From Treponema sp. J25 (GTDB taxonomy: Bacteria; Spirochaetota; Spirochaetia; Treponematales; Breznakiellaceae): a stretch of DNA of 64,000 nt. The first letter of the stretch is position 1. Each line of letters begins with the position of its first letter. Position numbers and translations under genes: made by a program. The DNA is taken from positions 1-64,000 of the forward strand of contig NZ_PTQW01000012.1 in assembly GCF_004343725.1 (NCBI RefSeq), written 5' to 3'. Shown one piece after another: positions 16,872 through 26,020 of the stretch. Under the pieces are notes generated by a model that was not told the DNA's origin, searched no databases, and saw only the letters and a list, made by a program, of their open reading frames with translations.

Positions 16872-18023
16872 CTACCCCTTTACCACCGCCACCGGATGAA
16901 GTTCCACGAGGATATCTACCAGGTCCTTTTGAGCCTCCATTACCTGGTTGATGTCCTTGTAGGCGCCGGCCGCCTCATCCAGATCCCGCTGCGAACGGAG
17001 GCTGTGCACAATCCCCTGGCGCTCAAGCCGTTGTCGTTCTTCTTCCAGGTTTAAGCGCTGACGGGCCTGTTCCCGGCCCATGCGGCGGCCGGCGCCGTGG
17101 CTCGAAGACTGGAACGATTCGGCCTTTCCCTTGCCCAGCACAATATAGCTTGCACTTCCCTGGCTTCCCGGAATAATCCCCCGTTCTCCCGAACGGGCCG
17201 CGGTAGCCCCCTTCCGATGCACCAGGACAGGTTTACCAAAATGGAGTTCCTCCGCCGCATAGTTATGGTGAATATCCAGGCTATCAAGAATAGCAAGGTC
17301 CCCCATAATTTCCTGAATAATCAGGAGCACCTCTTCCATGAGTTGCCGGCGATTTTCTCGGGCAAATTCCAGGGCATACTGCATGGCCCCAAAGTATTCT
17401 TGTCCCTCCCTGGTTTCAAAGGGGAAATAGGCCAGATCCCGACTGGGCAGGGATATAGCATGCTCTTCACAGAACTGCCGGGCTCGGCGGTGGTAGTACT
17501 CGGCGATCTTAAGCCCAAAGTTTCGAGACCCCGAGTGAATCATTACCCAGAGGAAGCCCTCTGCATCCCGTTGCAATTCAATAAAATGGTTCCCACCTCC
17601 AAGCGTGCCCAATTGATAGGGGGCCGCATCTCGTTCCTCTTTAATCACAGGACTTGCGGGAAGCCGAGAAAAACCTTCCCATTTCCGAGGTTCCTTCCGG
17701 TGTTCAAATCCCAGGGGGATCCGTTGTCGGATACGGGCCACAATCTTTTTAAGGATATCCGGCTCTGGCACGGGCCTATCGGTTTTTACCGCCCTCATGC
17801 CACAGCCAATATCAACCCCGACGGCGTTAGGGATAATGGCATTCTCTATGGCGGCCACCCCTCCAATTGGCATACCGAATCCTACGTGGGCATCGGGCAT
17901 AAGGGCCACATGATGATAGGCCACCGTAAGGGATGCCAGGTTCCGGGCCTGTTCCAGGGTTTGGGTATCTAGCTCCGCTACCCAGCTATAAATGGGTAGG
18001 TTGGGCGACTCAATGATAGTCAT
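16872..18023 (-). CDS. rtcB: RtcB-type RNA ligase
   Basis: A 383-residue RtcB protein that joins 2',3'-cyclic phosphate (or 3'-phosphate) and 5'-OH RNA ends using GTP and Mn. Visible motifs in order: MPDAHVGFGMPIGG, the metal Cys in VDIGCGM, GGGNHFIEL, HSGSRNFG, and SSSHGAGR carrying the guanylylated His. It belongs to the shorter bacterial RtcB group (about 380-400 residues). No archease or rtcA gene is next to it. The start at 18023 has AAGGAG upstream. The 3' end overlaps an inverted repeat (16860-16887) between convergent genes. Confidence 0.92.
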   Translation of the reverse strand: MTIIESPNLPIYSWVAELDTQTLEQARNLASLTVAYHHVALMPDAHVGFGMPIGGVAAIENAIIPNAVGVDIGCGMRAVKTDRPVPEPDILKKIVARIRQRIPLGFEHRKEPRKWEGFSRLPASPVIKEERDAAPYQLGTLGGGNHFIELQRDAEGFLWVMIHSGSRNFGLKIAEYYHRRARQFCEEHAISLPSRDLAYFPFETREGQEYFGAMQYALEFARENRRQLMEEVLLIIQEIMGDLAILDSLDIHHNYAAEELHFGKPVLVHRKGATAARSGERGIIPGSQGSASYIVLGKGKAESFQSSSHGAGRRMGREQARQRLNLEEERQRLERQGIVHSLRSQRDLDEAAGAYKDINQVMEAQKDLVDILVELHPVAVVKG

Positions 18024-18050
18024 CGTTTTTCAGTGGCTCCTTACCACTAT

Positions 18051-18365
18051 TCACAATTCTAAGCGCCGTTTCCGGTTAAGGAGGACGGTGGTTTCCGCAC
18101 AGGCCGCCATTTCGAGCACACAGGGGGCAACCAGGGAATATTCCACAAGCACCCCCCGACGTCTATCTTCCACTAAGCCCGCTTCTTTAAGCTGGCTCAG
18201 ATACTTGGAAACGATTGATTTATCTACCCCCAATTCCTGGGCAAGTTCGCAGACACACCGGGGACGCTCTTTAAGCTTTTCCAGCATGTAAATCCGCAGG
18301 GGATGGCTTAAGGCCTTAAACATTTCCGCCCGGAGTTCACATCGTTTTTTCTCTTCTTCAGTCAT
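18051..18365 (-). CDS. ArsR-family metalloregulator
   Basis: A roughly 104-residue winged-helix repressor. ALSHPLRIYMLEKLKE leads into RCVCELAQELGVDKSIVSKYLSQLKEAGLV, the recognition helix-turn-helix. The CVC pair sits where the arsenite/cadmium thiolate site lies in ArsR/CadC proteins. The start at 18365 (MTEEEKKR) fits the family length; a longer frame to 18503 has no ribosome site and covers the promoter region. It is divergent from a mini-thioredoxin gene with a TTGCAA-type operator between them. No arsenic permease or reductase is adjacent. Confidence 0.85.
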   Translation of the reverse strand: MTEEEKKRCELRAEMFKALSHPLRIYMLEKLKERPRCVCELAQELGVDKSIVSKYLSQLKEAGLVEDRRRGVLVEYSLVAPCVLEMAACAETTVLLNRKRRLEL

Positions 18366-18514
18366 CCCCTTAAGAGTTGCAAAACATGACAACCCTGTCA
18401 AGGGCACTGTCCGTACACATGGTATGGCAAACAGGTATGGTACTCCATGCACTTTGATTGGTACATAGAGAGGGGTCTCTTTCAAAGTTCCCCCTTGACA
18501 CATTTATTTTATTA

Positions 18515-18530
18515 TTGCAAAATATTGCAA
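18515..18530. promoter_or_regulatory. Candidate ArsR operator between arsR and mini-thioredoxin
   Basis: Two TTGCAA hexamers (18515 and 18525), each its own complement, are separated by AATA. They lie just inside a TTGACA at 18495 that is a -35 candidate for the plus-strand gene. A TTGCAA also occurs near 18375. Position and A/T-rich dyad form fit ArsR/SmtB operators that repress both directions. Confidence 0.55.
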
Positions 18531-18583
18531 CATTATGATTCGGGGGTAGGGGGTTCACTCCCTCTCTGAGAAAGGAGCGACCT

Positions 18584-18823
18584 ATGAAGATTCAAATCCT
18601 TGGAAGTGGTTGTCCCAAATGTAAACAGCTTGAAGAAAATGCCCGGCGGGCAGTGGCTCAATTAGGTATTACGGCGGATTTTGAAAAGGTAAGCAATATT
18701 GACGATATCATGAACATGGGAGTCATGATGACCCCCGCCCTTGCCATCGATGGAAAGGTAAAAGAAATGGGAAAAGTACTTTCGCCTGAAAGTATTATGC
18801 AAATAATTCAGAATCATCAATGA
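18584..18823 (+). CDS. Mini-thioredoxin (redox-active disulfide protein, CPKC)
   Basis: A 79-residue single-domain thioredoxin-like protein with active site GSGCPKCKQLE at residues 8-18 and the cis-Pro in MMTPALAIDGK. It matches the small MTH895/TM0996-type family usually found with ArsR repressors and membrane permeases, where it is thought to handle thiol or metalloid redox. Here the permease is absent and only the regulator is present across a shared promoter region. It has a ribosome site (AAAGGAG) before the ATG. Confidence 0.88.
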   Translation: MKIQILGSGCPKCKQLEENARRAVAQLGITADFEKVSNIDDIMNMGVMMTPALAIDGKVKEMGKVLSPESIMQIIQNHQ

Positions 18824-18825
18824 AT

Positions 18826-18855
18826 TACCGACGCCCCTTTGTGGGGGAGTCGGTA
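18826..18855 (+). terminator. Hairpin after the mini-thioredoxin gene
   Basis: TACCGAC and GTCGGTA enclose a GCCCC/GGGGG inner stem just past the stop codon. No strong T-run follows, so it may be a weak terminator or a 3'-end stabiliser. Confidence 0.45.
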
Positions 18856-18952
18856 GAGCCCTTCTGATGGTACTTCTTATTTTCTATCCAAAGGTCTTCC
18901 CCAGGGGTCGGCAACAGGGCTTTTCATGGCATCATCCCTCCAGGGGAAAGGC

Positions 18953-20503
18953 CTACTTCTTTCTTGAGAAGGACCACCAATCGAGTTTAAAAAGGTTTTT
19001 CTGTTCTTTTCCACCCCTGAACAAAAAGTATACATCCCGTATTCCGGTAACCCGAGAAATAGGGGTGCTTCTTTCCACCCAATTGCCCCCCGTATTTTTT
19101 ACTGTCACCGTTCCTACTCGAGGGCCGTTTAAGCTATCCAGGTACATATCAATATAGCCCCCTTCTGAGGTACTCGACACGTTACAGGTTATCGATTGGG
19201 CCCCCTCTTCCCCAAAATCTACTTTAGAAAGGCCAATCCAATCTCCAGTATCAATATCGCACACCACCATGTTCCCGGGGCTGGTCAAGGGCTTTTTTTG
19301 TTCTAACGGTTCTGTGCCTATTCCTGCGGACCAGGCCATCGTTTCTGCCTCCACTTTTTGATAGGGATTAAGGAAGGCTATCTGAGGAACACCCTTGTAA
19401 TCCCCCACAATGTCCTGGATAAGAGCGTTTTCATCAAAATACATTTTATTGAGGTGGGGGGACCGATATCCCTTGGTGATTCCTAAGGCCTTTCCCAGGG
19501 TTTGGGCGTGATAGACAATATACCACTCACCGCGGAATTCAAAAAAAGCGTGGTGGTTGTTTCCCCCGACACCAAAAAATTGATAGGGATTGGCAAAGAC
19601 GGTTTTTACAAAACTAAAGGGTCCCAGAGGGGTGTCTCCAATCATATACGCAATAGCCCCGGTTGGGATAGTTTTTGGATGGACCCCAGAAAAATTCGTA
19701 CAGTAACTGTAATAATATTTCCCCTTATATTTATGAATGCCTGAATCTTCAAAAAGATAGGGTGGATTCAATGGAAGACCCTTTCCTCCCGTTGCATCTA
19801 AATCCAGAGAAATCATGTCATCCCCTAACTTTACCACCCGTGCAGTGCCAGGGTCTATTTCTTTCCCCGGAGGAACCCCACCGCCACAATATAGATAGGC
19901 CTTTCCATCATCATCGACGAGGACGGCGGGGTCAAATAACCAGAGCACATCCGCAAAACCCGGCGTACTCTTACTTACCAGGGGTCGTCCCAGAGGATCT
20001 TTCCATGGGCCAAGAGGGCTTTCTCCTACTAAAACGCCAATCCCATTGGCGCTATCCGCAAAATAAAGAAAAAAGCGGTCTAGACCATCTATCTTTTTAT
20101 AGACTACCGAAGGGGCCCAGGAGTTGCGGGCCCAGGTGGCGATACCCTCGCGCCCAGCCACAGGGATTTCCCCATGGTCTGTCCAGTTAAGAAGATCCTC
20201 TGAAGAAATACAGGTAATGGTGGTAATTTTACTGTAACTATTTTCTTTTACCGAACCATCGTTTGCATACTCGAGCACATCGCTCGTAAGATAGATGTAC
20301 ACGCGATTATGATATACCAGCGCCCAGGGATCGGCTCCAAACTTATGGCTTATCAGGGGATTTCCATTCCCCGGCACTTTTGCGACCCCCTCGGTAGGAA
20401 TTTGCGGTTCTGTCGCTCTCATCCCTTCTCTATAGTCGGTAACACAGGAGATGGCTAAACATCCTACTATTCCCAGAAATCCCCAATTCTTTAGCAGTTT
20501 CAT
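18953..20503 (-). CDS. GH43 arabinoxylan arabinofuranohydrolase-like lipoprotein with CBM6
   Basis: This 516-residue lipoprotein (signal ending CLAISC) has a five-bladed GH43 propeller in about 45-370 and a C-terminal CBM6-like domain (about 385-510, EAETMAWSAGIG to WWSF). Candidate catalytic residues are Asp in FGADPWALVY (base), Asp in LFDPAVLVDDDG (pKa helper) and Glu in LFEDSGIHKYKG (acid). The layout resembles the XynD-type arabinoxylan arabinofuranohydrolases, which remove arabinose from xylan. It is divergent from the Dpp-type importer, which may take up the products. Confidence 0.85.
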   Translation of the reverse strand: MKLLKNWGFLGIVGCLAISCVTDYREGMRATEPQIPTEGVAKVPGNGNPLISHKFGADPWALVYHNRVYIYLTSDVLEYANDGSVKENSYSKITTITCISSEDLLNWTDHGEIPVAGREGIATWARNSWAPSVVYKKIDGLDRFFLYFADSANGIGVLVGESPLGPWKDPLGRPLVSKSTPGFADVLWLFDPAVLVDDDGKAYLYCGGGVPPGKEIDPGTARVVKLGDDMISLDLDATGGKGLPLNPPYLFEDSGIHKYKGKYYYSYCTNFSGVHPKTIPTGAIAYMIGDTPLGPFSFVKTVFANPYQFFGVGGNNHHAFFEFRGEWYIVYHAQTLGKALGITKGYRSPHLNKMYFDENALIQDIVGDYKGVPQIAFLNPYQKVEAETMAWSAGIGTEPLEQKKPLTSPGNMVVCDIDTGDWIGLSKVDFGEEGAQSITCNVSSTSEGGYIDMYLDSLNGPRVGTVTVKNTGGNWVERSTPISRVTGIRDVYFLFRGGKEQKNLFKLDWWSFSRKK

Positions 20504-20543
20504 AATTTTCTCCTCCTCCTATCAGAATATTCCCTTTTCACCC

Positions 20544-20581
20544 TATCTGATATCAGCATTTTTACCGATATATATCAGATA
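20544..20581. promoter_or_regulatory. Dyad operator-like element upstream of the GH43 gene
   Basis: TATCTGATAT and its exact complement ATATCAGATA are separated by 18 nt. The left half also overlaps the perfect palindrome CTGATATCAG. It lies 41-78 nt upstream of the GH43 start, a position suited to a sugar-responsive repressor of the LacI or GntR type. It is one of two dyads in the 385-nt divergent region 20504-20888. Confidence 0.55.
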
Positions 20582-20772
20582 ATATGAGAAACAATGTTTA
20601 TTTTTTTAGTTTTTGAGGATATACTACCTTTAAAGAAAAGGCACAAAAATTACCTCCTCAGGTGAGGATTGGGACCATCACCACCGCAGGGTATCTTAAT
20701 TCGATTTGATCAATTCGATGCATCCATGAAAGTTTTGAAGATTTCCCTTGAAGGGCCTCTTAAGACCAAAGA

Positions 20773-20801
20773 CTGATATTTTCCCATTTACAGAATATAA
20801 T
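20773..20801 (+). promoter_or_regulatory. Promoter candidate for the Dpp-type operon
   Basis: A perfect TATAAT at 20796 with a CTGATA -35 candidate 17 nt upstream. The transcript would have a leader of about 80 nt containing the 20830-20859 inverted repeat. Confidence 0.5.
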
Positions 20802-20829
20802 TTTACGGCCATAATACCCATAATTCTTC

Positions 20830-20859
20830 TATAGATAGAAACAGTCTATTCTATCTATA
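20830..20859. promoter_or_regulatory. 11-bp inverted repeat in the leader of the binding-protein gene
   Basis: TATAGATAGAA and its exact complement flank an 8-nt spacer, between the TATAAT at 20796 and the AGGAGGAG ribosome site. It could act as an operator placed as a roadblock, or as a leader hairpin in the mRNA. Without a T-run it is not a terminator. Confidence 0.55.
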
Positions 20860-20888
20860 ACAACTTTTCAGGCTCAGGAGGAGCTATC

Positions 20889-23456
20889 ATGAAAAGAAAG
20901 CTTTTTTCTAGTATTACAGCTCTAGCACTCACTATGAGTATTTCCGGTCAAGCAAAAAATGGCCCTATCGTGGATAAAGTTATCTACGATGTTCGAATGG
21001 ACCAAACCATTGCGATTAAAGATACTGCAGAAGGTAAAACCGATGTATTTTTTACCGGGCTAGATGCGGGGACATTCTTCGGTATCCCAAAGGCAGACTT
21101 AGATAAACTTTCTGTGTATGCGGTTCCTTCCGGTTCCTGGTCTCTCTTACTCAATCCTATTCCCAACGAGGCTCCGTACACCTTTAAGGCAAAAGATGGG
21201 AAAGAAATATTTAATCCCCTGGCAATTCAGGAAGTTCGCTATGCCCTTAACTGGCTGATCGATCGTAAGAAAATCGTGGATGAAGTACTAAAAGGTGGTG
21301 GAGAACCTATGTTCACCGCCATGACACCTGGCCAGCCGGGGACCTATCGATTCAATCTCATTCCTGCCAAGCTGGGTATGACCTCCCGGGGGAATGAAAA
21401 GCGGGCCCTCGATGATATTGAAAAGGCCATGCAGGCTGCGGCTAATTTACCAGCTAACAAAGGGAAACTCGTAAAAAGCGGCCAGTGGTGGACCTACAAT
21501 GGGGAACCCGTCACTGTGAAGTTTATGATCCGGGTAGATGATCCTACCGGAAGGCTCCCCATGGGTCGATATGTAGCTGACCAAATTGAAAAGGCAGGTA
21601 TCAAGGTAGAACGCCTCGAATACGACCGTTCGAAAGCGGGTAAACTTGCATACTATTCCGACCCCGCTGATTGGGAGTGGTCAATGTACACCGAGGGTTG
21701 GGGTGCAGGTGCTACCCGGGCCTGGTGGGACGTTTCGGTTAGCCAGATGTACGCGCCCTACTTCGGATATATGCCCGGCGGAAAAACCGAAGGGTTCTGG
21801 AATTACAAAGACGATACCATTGATCAGATGGCACAAAAACTATATAACGGCTGGTTCTTAACCGCCGACGAATACTGGGGGGACAACCTTAAGGTTACCG
21901 AAATGGCCCTGAAAGAGGCGATTCGTATCTATATTGCAAGCCAAACCCAGTATTATGTGGCAAACAAGAACCGCTTCAATAGCCGTATGCTCTATGGTAT
22001 GGGGGATGGACTTAACAACTGGTCGGTCCGTTCTGCCGATGTAAAAGCCGATAACAAAGGAGAAAAGGTTCTGCGCATTACCCAGTATTCGGCTCGGGGT
22101 GGCCTTTTCATGAGTTCCTGGGATCCGGTCGGAACCGATGGATTTAGTGATGTCTATTCCGCTGCTATTGTAGAAGCCTGTACCGATCCTTCGACGTTTG
22201 AAGCTCCCCACAATGCAAAAGACACACCGCTGCGGGTAAAGTATGACCTTAAGAAGCTGGAAACTAAAATACGGGCCGGGAAGGATGGTAAACCAGAGGG
22301 ACTTATTCCGGTGGATCCCACGGCAATTATGTACAACTCGAGAACTAAAAAGTGGGAAAGCGGCATTGTGTATAAGGAAGTAGAGCCGGGTAAGTATGAC
22401 TATGTAAAAGAGGCAAAACCCACGGCATATAGCAAGCTTTCCGATGTGGAATACATCTATGGCAAATGGCATTCAGGACAGCCGGTTACCATCGCGGACA
22501 TCATGTATGCCTCTGCCTTTGTGGCTGAATGGGCAAACAAAGATGGCGAAAACGATCCCTATTATGATGAAGCTTTGGCCGCTCAATATCAACCGGCTAT
22601 AGCCACATCCAAAGGGATAGTACTTAATCGTAATGGGACCTTTACTTCCTACTATGACTTTAACTGGCCCATGGACCTTGATCGGGTTGCCGCAAGTGGT
22701 GTAGTAAGTCCTAAAGCAGGTAATCCTGGTCGACAAACCCTGGTTTCCTTCGAGATTTATGAGGCCCTGGCTAAATTGGTGGCGGAAGGATCCCAATCCG
22801 GTACAGTTTATTCATTTACAAGCGACGAAGCGGTTACCGAGGTGGACGTCATCAATCCTAAATGCGTCGCAGACATCAAGGCAAAACTCCAGGACTTTGT
22901 AAAAGCCCGCTATGTTCCCGATTCAATCAAGCAATGGATCACCGCAGATCAGGCGGTGGCTCGATACAATGCGGCCATCAAATTTATCGATACCTATGGA
23001 CATGCCTATATTTCTAACGGGCCCTTCTTTATCAGTAAAGTAGATTACAATGCTAACTACATTGAACTCTCCGCATTCCGTGATTATCCCTACAAATCCG
23101 ATTATTTCCCCAAACTCTTTGCTACTACCATGACCCGGATCGACAATATCAAGGTTCCAGCCAGTGTTAAACGAACAGAGGATGCAAAAATCGATATTAC
23201 CGTTTCCGAGGTAGCATACCCCGCAGATACCGCCCGCGCTGCAAGTAATAAGGTGAACGTAACCTTAACCTTAATTAAAGCCGACAATTCTGAAACGGTC
23301 TATACCGCTCGTTTTGTAAGTAACGGGAATTTCCAGGTTACTATTCCCGCTAAAGATCTGGGAGCCTTGCGCCCAGGTTCTTACACAATTGTTATCCAGT
23401 CGGTCTTAGCAAACGAAGCTCCTGCGGTACAACCGGCTAATCTTGTAGTCTTTTAG
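20889..23456 (+). CDS. Large ABC importer substrate-binding protein (SBP family 5)
   Basis: At 855 residues this is far larger than usual family 5 binding proteins (500-600). A Sec signal (cut near ISGQA) is followed by the family pattern: TDVFFTG, FNPLAIQEVRYALNWLIDRKKIV, MGRYVADQIEKAGIKVE and YISNGPFFISKVDYNANYIEL. The last 90 residues form a beta-sandwich-like domain (VPASVKRTEDAKIDITVSEVAYP to the end). It has no lipobox. It begins an operon with two permeases and two ATPases, opposite a GH43 arabinoxylan hydrolase. In many thermophiles such systems carry oligosaccharides, so xylo- or arabino-oligomers are a likely but unproven load. Confidence 0.85.
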   Translation: MKRKLFSSITALALTMSISGQAKNGPIVDKVIYDVRMDQTIAIKDTAEGKTDVFFTGLDAGTFFGIPKADLDKLSVYAVPSGSWSLLLNPIPNEAPYTFKAKDGKEIFNPLAIQEVRYALNWLIDRKKIVDEVLKGGGEPMFTAMTPGQPGTYRFNLIPAKLGMTSRGNEKRALDDIEKAMQAAANLPANKGKLVKSGQWWTYNGEPVTVKFMIRVDDPTGRLPMGRYVADQIEKAGIKVERLEYDRSKAGKLAYYSDPADWEWSMYTEGWGAGATRAWWDVSVSQMYAPYFGYMPGGKTEGFWNYKDDTIDQMAQKLYNGWFLTADEYWGDNLKVTEMALKEAIRIYIASQTQYYVANKNRFNSRMLYGMGDGLNNWSVRSADVKADNKGEKVLRITQYSARGGLFMSSWDPVGTDGFSDVYSAAIVEACTDPSTFEAPHNAKDTPLRVKYDLKKLETKIRAGKDGKPEGLIPVDPTAIMYNSRTKKWESGIVYKEVEPGKYDYVKEAKPTAYSKLSDVEYIYGKWHSGQPVTIADIMYASAFVAEWANKDGENDPYYDEALAAQYQPAIATSKGIVLNRNGTFTSYYDFNWPMDLDRVAASGVVSPKAGNPGRQTLVSFEIYEALAKLVAEGSQSGTVYSFTSDEAVTEVDVINPKCVADIKAKLQDFVKARYVPDSIKQWITADQAVARYNAAIKFIDTYGHAYISNGPFFISKVDYNANYIELSAFRDYPYKSDYFPKLFATTMTRIDNIKVPASVKRTEDAKIDITVSEVAYPADTARAASNKVNVTLTLIKADNSETVYTARFVSNGNFQVTIPAKDLGALRPGSYTIVIQSVLANEAPAVQPANLVVF

Positions 23457-23480
23457 CAACGGTAGTAATATATGAGATCG

Positions 23481-23520
23481 AGAGCGAAACTAACCAAATT
23501 CGGTTGGTTTCGCTCTTTTC
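23481..23520 (+). terminator. Partial terminator between binding-protein and permease genes
   Basis: AGAGCGAAAC (23481) pairs with GTTTCGCTCT (23507), with an inner AACC/GGTT extension, then TTTCCC. Placed between the first and second cistron, it would lower permease expression relative to the binding protein and protect the upstream message. Confidence 0.65.
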
Positions 23521-23569
23521 CCTCTATTCGATATAAATCATTCTACCTACATCATCAAGGAAGTAAAGG

Positions 23570-24607
23570 ATGTATAAGTGGTTTGCCCTTAAACGAATAG
23601 GTAAAGGGGTTATTACCTATGTGATTATCATGTTTATCCTTTCGGCCCTTTTTAACACGGTAGTAGATAATACTATGAGGGCCTCTATCGAAGAACAGGT
23701 CCGTGCCGAATCGGTTCGTTTAAAAAACCTCCAGCCCGAGGCGCTCCAAAATTTTCAGCAACAGCGGAGAGAAGCGCTTATCTCGTTATACCGCCTCGAT
23801 CGGCCCATGCTGGAACGCATTATGTTTCGCACCTGGAATACCATTACGTTTAACTTTGGTAAGTCCACCAGTATCCGTTCTTCCCGGGGAGATCGGGAGG
23901 TGCTTACCATCGTAGGAGAAGCAATCCCCCGGACAGTGCTCCTTTTTACCGTGGCCGCTTTTTTTGAAATTGTGGTGGGTATTATTCTAGGACTTAAAAA
24001 AGCACAGAAACCCGGCGGTTTTATTGATCGATCCTCTAGTTTTATCACCATGATCGTCTATGGGATGCCCACGTTTTGGCTTGCCATGATCCTTATCATG
24101 TTTTTTGTGTATCAACTTAAATTATTTCCCTCAGGTGGTATTCATAGCATTCCTACCCCTCAGGGTATTATGTACTTTATCGATATGCTCTGGCACATGG
24201 CACTTCCCATGCTTACCCTGGTTCTTATCGGGTTTTGGGGAATCGCCTTTGTGGTCCGCAACATAGTCCTCGGCATTTTACAGGATGATTATATTATGGC
24301 CGCCCGCGCCCGGGGCATCCCGGAACAGTCGGTGCTTTTTAAACATACCCTGCGGACCGCCGCCCCGCCGCTTATCACCATGTCCATACTTTCCCTCTTA
24401 AGTTCCATTTCAGGGGCTATCATTTTTGAAGGTATTTTTTCCTGGCCGGGCCTGGGAAATCTGTACTGGATAGCGGTACAACAGAACGATATCCCCGTTC
24501 TCATGGCTAATCTGGCAATCACCGTCGGACTTTACCAAATCGGACTTATACTTTTGGATCTCACCTATGGATTCATGGATCCTCGCATCAAGGTTGGAGG
24601 GAAATAG
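23570..24607 (+). CDS. ABC importer permease, DppB type
   Basis: A 345-residue inner-membrane permease of the binding-protein-dependent type 1 class. The N-terminal helix is followed by an extracytoplasmic segment of about 80 residues (MRASIEEQVRAESVRL), larger than usual. Helices and the EAA loop (YIMAARARGIPEQSVLFKHTLR) that docks on the ATPase follow, ending DPRIKVGGK as in DppB proteins. It pairs with the permease at 24613 five bases downstream. Confidence 0.88.
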   Translation: MYKWFALKRIGKGVITYVIIMFILSALFNTVVDNTMRASIEEQVRAESVRLKNLQPEALQNFQQQRREALISLYRLDRPMLERIMFRTWNTITFNFGKSTSIRSSRGDREVLTIVGEAIPRTVLLFTVAAFFEIVVGIILGLKKAQKPGGFIDRSSSFITMIVYGMPTFWLAMILIMFFVYQLKLFPSGGIHSIPTPQGIMYFIDMLWHMALPMLTLVLIGFWGIAFVVRNIVLGILQDDYIMAARARGIPEQSVLFKHTLRTAAPPLITMSILSLLSSISGAIIFEGIFSWPGLGNLYWIAVQQNDIPVLMANLAITVGLYQIGLILLDLTYGFMDPRIKVGGK

Positions 24608-24612
24608 CGGCC

Positions 24613-26013
24613 ATGAAAGACTTCTTTGGTGCTCTCAGCGATTTCTGGAAGGAATTCAAAAAAGAAAAAACAGGCCTTATTGGTCTTGGAATAGTAATCG
24701 TTTCGCTGTTGATAATTATCTTTGAGCCCCTTCTTCTTCCGTGGAAAGATACAAACACGAAATGGCGAAACATTGATTACTGGCAGGATAACACCCCCAG
24801 TGCACCCCCGGTGTGGACCAATTGGTTTACTCCTACGAAGGCAACACCTACCAGCCGTATCGACGAATACGCCCATGAAATTCATGATGATGAGGCAGGT
24901 TTTGTTTCAGAAACCTATACGTTTACCTATCATTATGACACCGATTCTTCTCCACAGGATATCATTTTTCATATGATGGGCAACGGGACTTTCCCGTTAG
25001 TGTGTGAAATAGTCCGTCCCGATGGGAATACCATACCATTTGCCCAAATATATGAAGAAGGCCTCTTCGATCAGGATATTCGTCTTTCTCTCAATAATGA
25101 CGGGAAAGATGCGGCCTTTGAATTACTGAAGCAATATGTCTCTGAAGAAGTGGTAGAACAACTCTCTAGCAGAAGCATCCAGAGCACTTCCATATTTTTT
25201 GGGGCCCTTTCAGATAAGAGCCTCGAGGCGTTTGCCCCCCTTAAGGGAACTTATCAATTTAAAATTACCATGTATCGAACAGATGAAGAAAGTAGCATCA
25301 AGGCTCCCTATGTGATTGTAACAGGCGACGTCTCAGGATTGTTGGGAACCGATTCGGAGAAACGGGACCTTTTTTCTGGCCTATTAGCGGGTCTTAAGTG
25401 GGCCCTCGCCATTGGGATAGTAACCTCCGCTATTTCGGTTCTTATTGGAGTGATGTATGGCATCATCTCTGCTTATTTTGGTGGATGGGTCGATACCGCC
25501 ATGCAATTCATATATCAAGTATTTAATTCGATTCCCGTATTACCGGTCCTTATAGTAAGTTCCGCTATCTTTAAGCCAAATATTTATACCCTCATTGGGG
25601 TGATGGTGTTTTTCTTCTGGACCGGTTCGGTGATGACGGTCCGTTCTATGGCGCTTCAAATAAAGGAGGAAACCTACATTGAAGCGGCTCGCGCCCTGGG
25701 TGCAGGTCATCGTCGCATCATCTTTAAACATATGGTTCCCCTCCTTATCCCGTATAGTTTTGCCTCCATGGCCCTTTCGGTTCCCAGTGCCATTGTCTAT
25801 GAATCCTCGGTGAGTCTCCTTGGTTTAGGGGATGCCACTATCGTCACCTGGGGACAGATTCTTCACGACGCCATCCAGGCGGGGGCTATTTTAAAAGGTA
25901 TCTGGTGGTGGGTACTTCCTCCGGGTCTGCTCATTTCCATCATGGGGATGTCCTTTGCATTCCTGGGATTCTCCATGGATAAAATTCTGCATCCTAAACT
26001 GAAAACAAGGTAA
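24613..26013 (+). CDS. ABC importer permease, DppC type, with large extracytoplasmic insert
   Basis: At 466 residues this is well above the usual 280-300 for DppC. After helix 1 (about 18-38) there is an insert of roughly 210 residues with a beta-rich pattern (TPTSRIDEYAHEIHDDEAGF to YVIVTGDVSGLLGT) facing outside. The normal permease core follows with the EAA loop TYIEAARALGAGHRRIIFKHMVP and HPKLKTR at the end. The insert may touch the oversized binding protein, as the MalF P2 loop does with MalE; this is inference. Confidence 0.88.
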   Translation: MKDFFGALSDFWKEFKKEKTGLIGLGIVIVSLLIIIFEPLLLPWKDTNTKWRNIDYWQDNTPSAPPVWTNWFTPTKATPTSRIDEYAHEIHDDEAGFVSETYTFTYHYDTDSSPQDIIFHMMGNGTFPLVCEIVRPDGNTIPFAQIYEEGLFDQDIRLSLNNDGKDAAFELLKQYVSEEVVEQLSSRSIQSTSIFFGALSDKSLEAFAPLKGTYQFKITMYRTDEESSIKAPYVIVTGDVSGLLGTDSEKRDLFSGLLAGLKWALAIGIVTSAISVLIGVMYGIISAYFGGWVDTAMQFIYQVFNSIPVLPVLIVSSAIFKPNIYTLIGVMVFFFWTGSVMTVRSMALQIKEETYIEAARALGAGHRRIIFKHMVPLLIPYSFASMALSVPSAIVYESSVSLLGLGDATIVTWGQILHDAIQAGAILKGIWWWVLPPGLLISIMGMSFAFLGFSMDKILHPKLKTR

Positions 26014-26020
26014 TATCACT

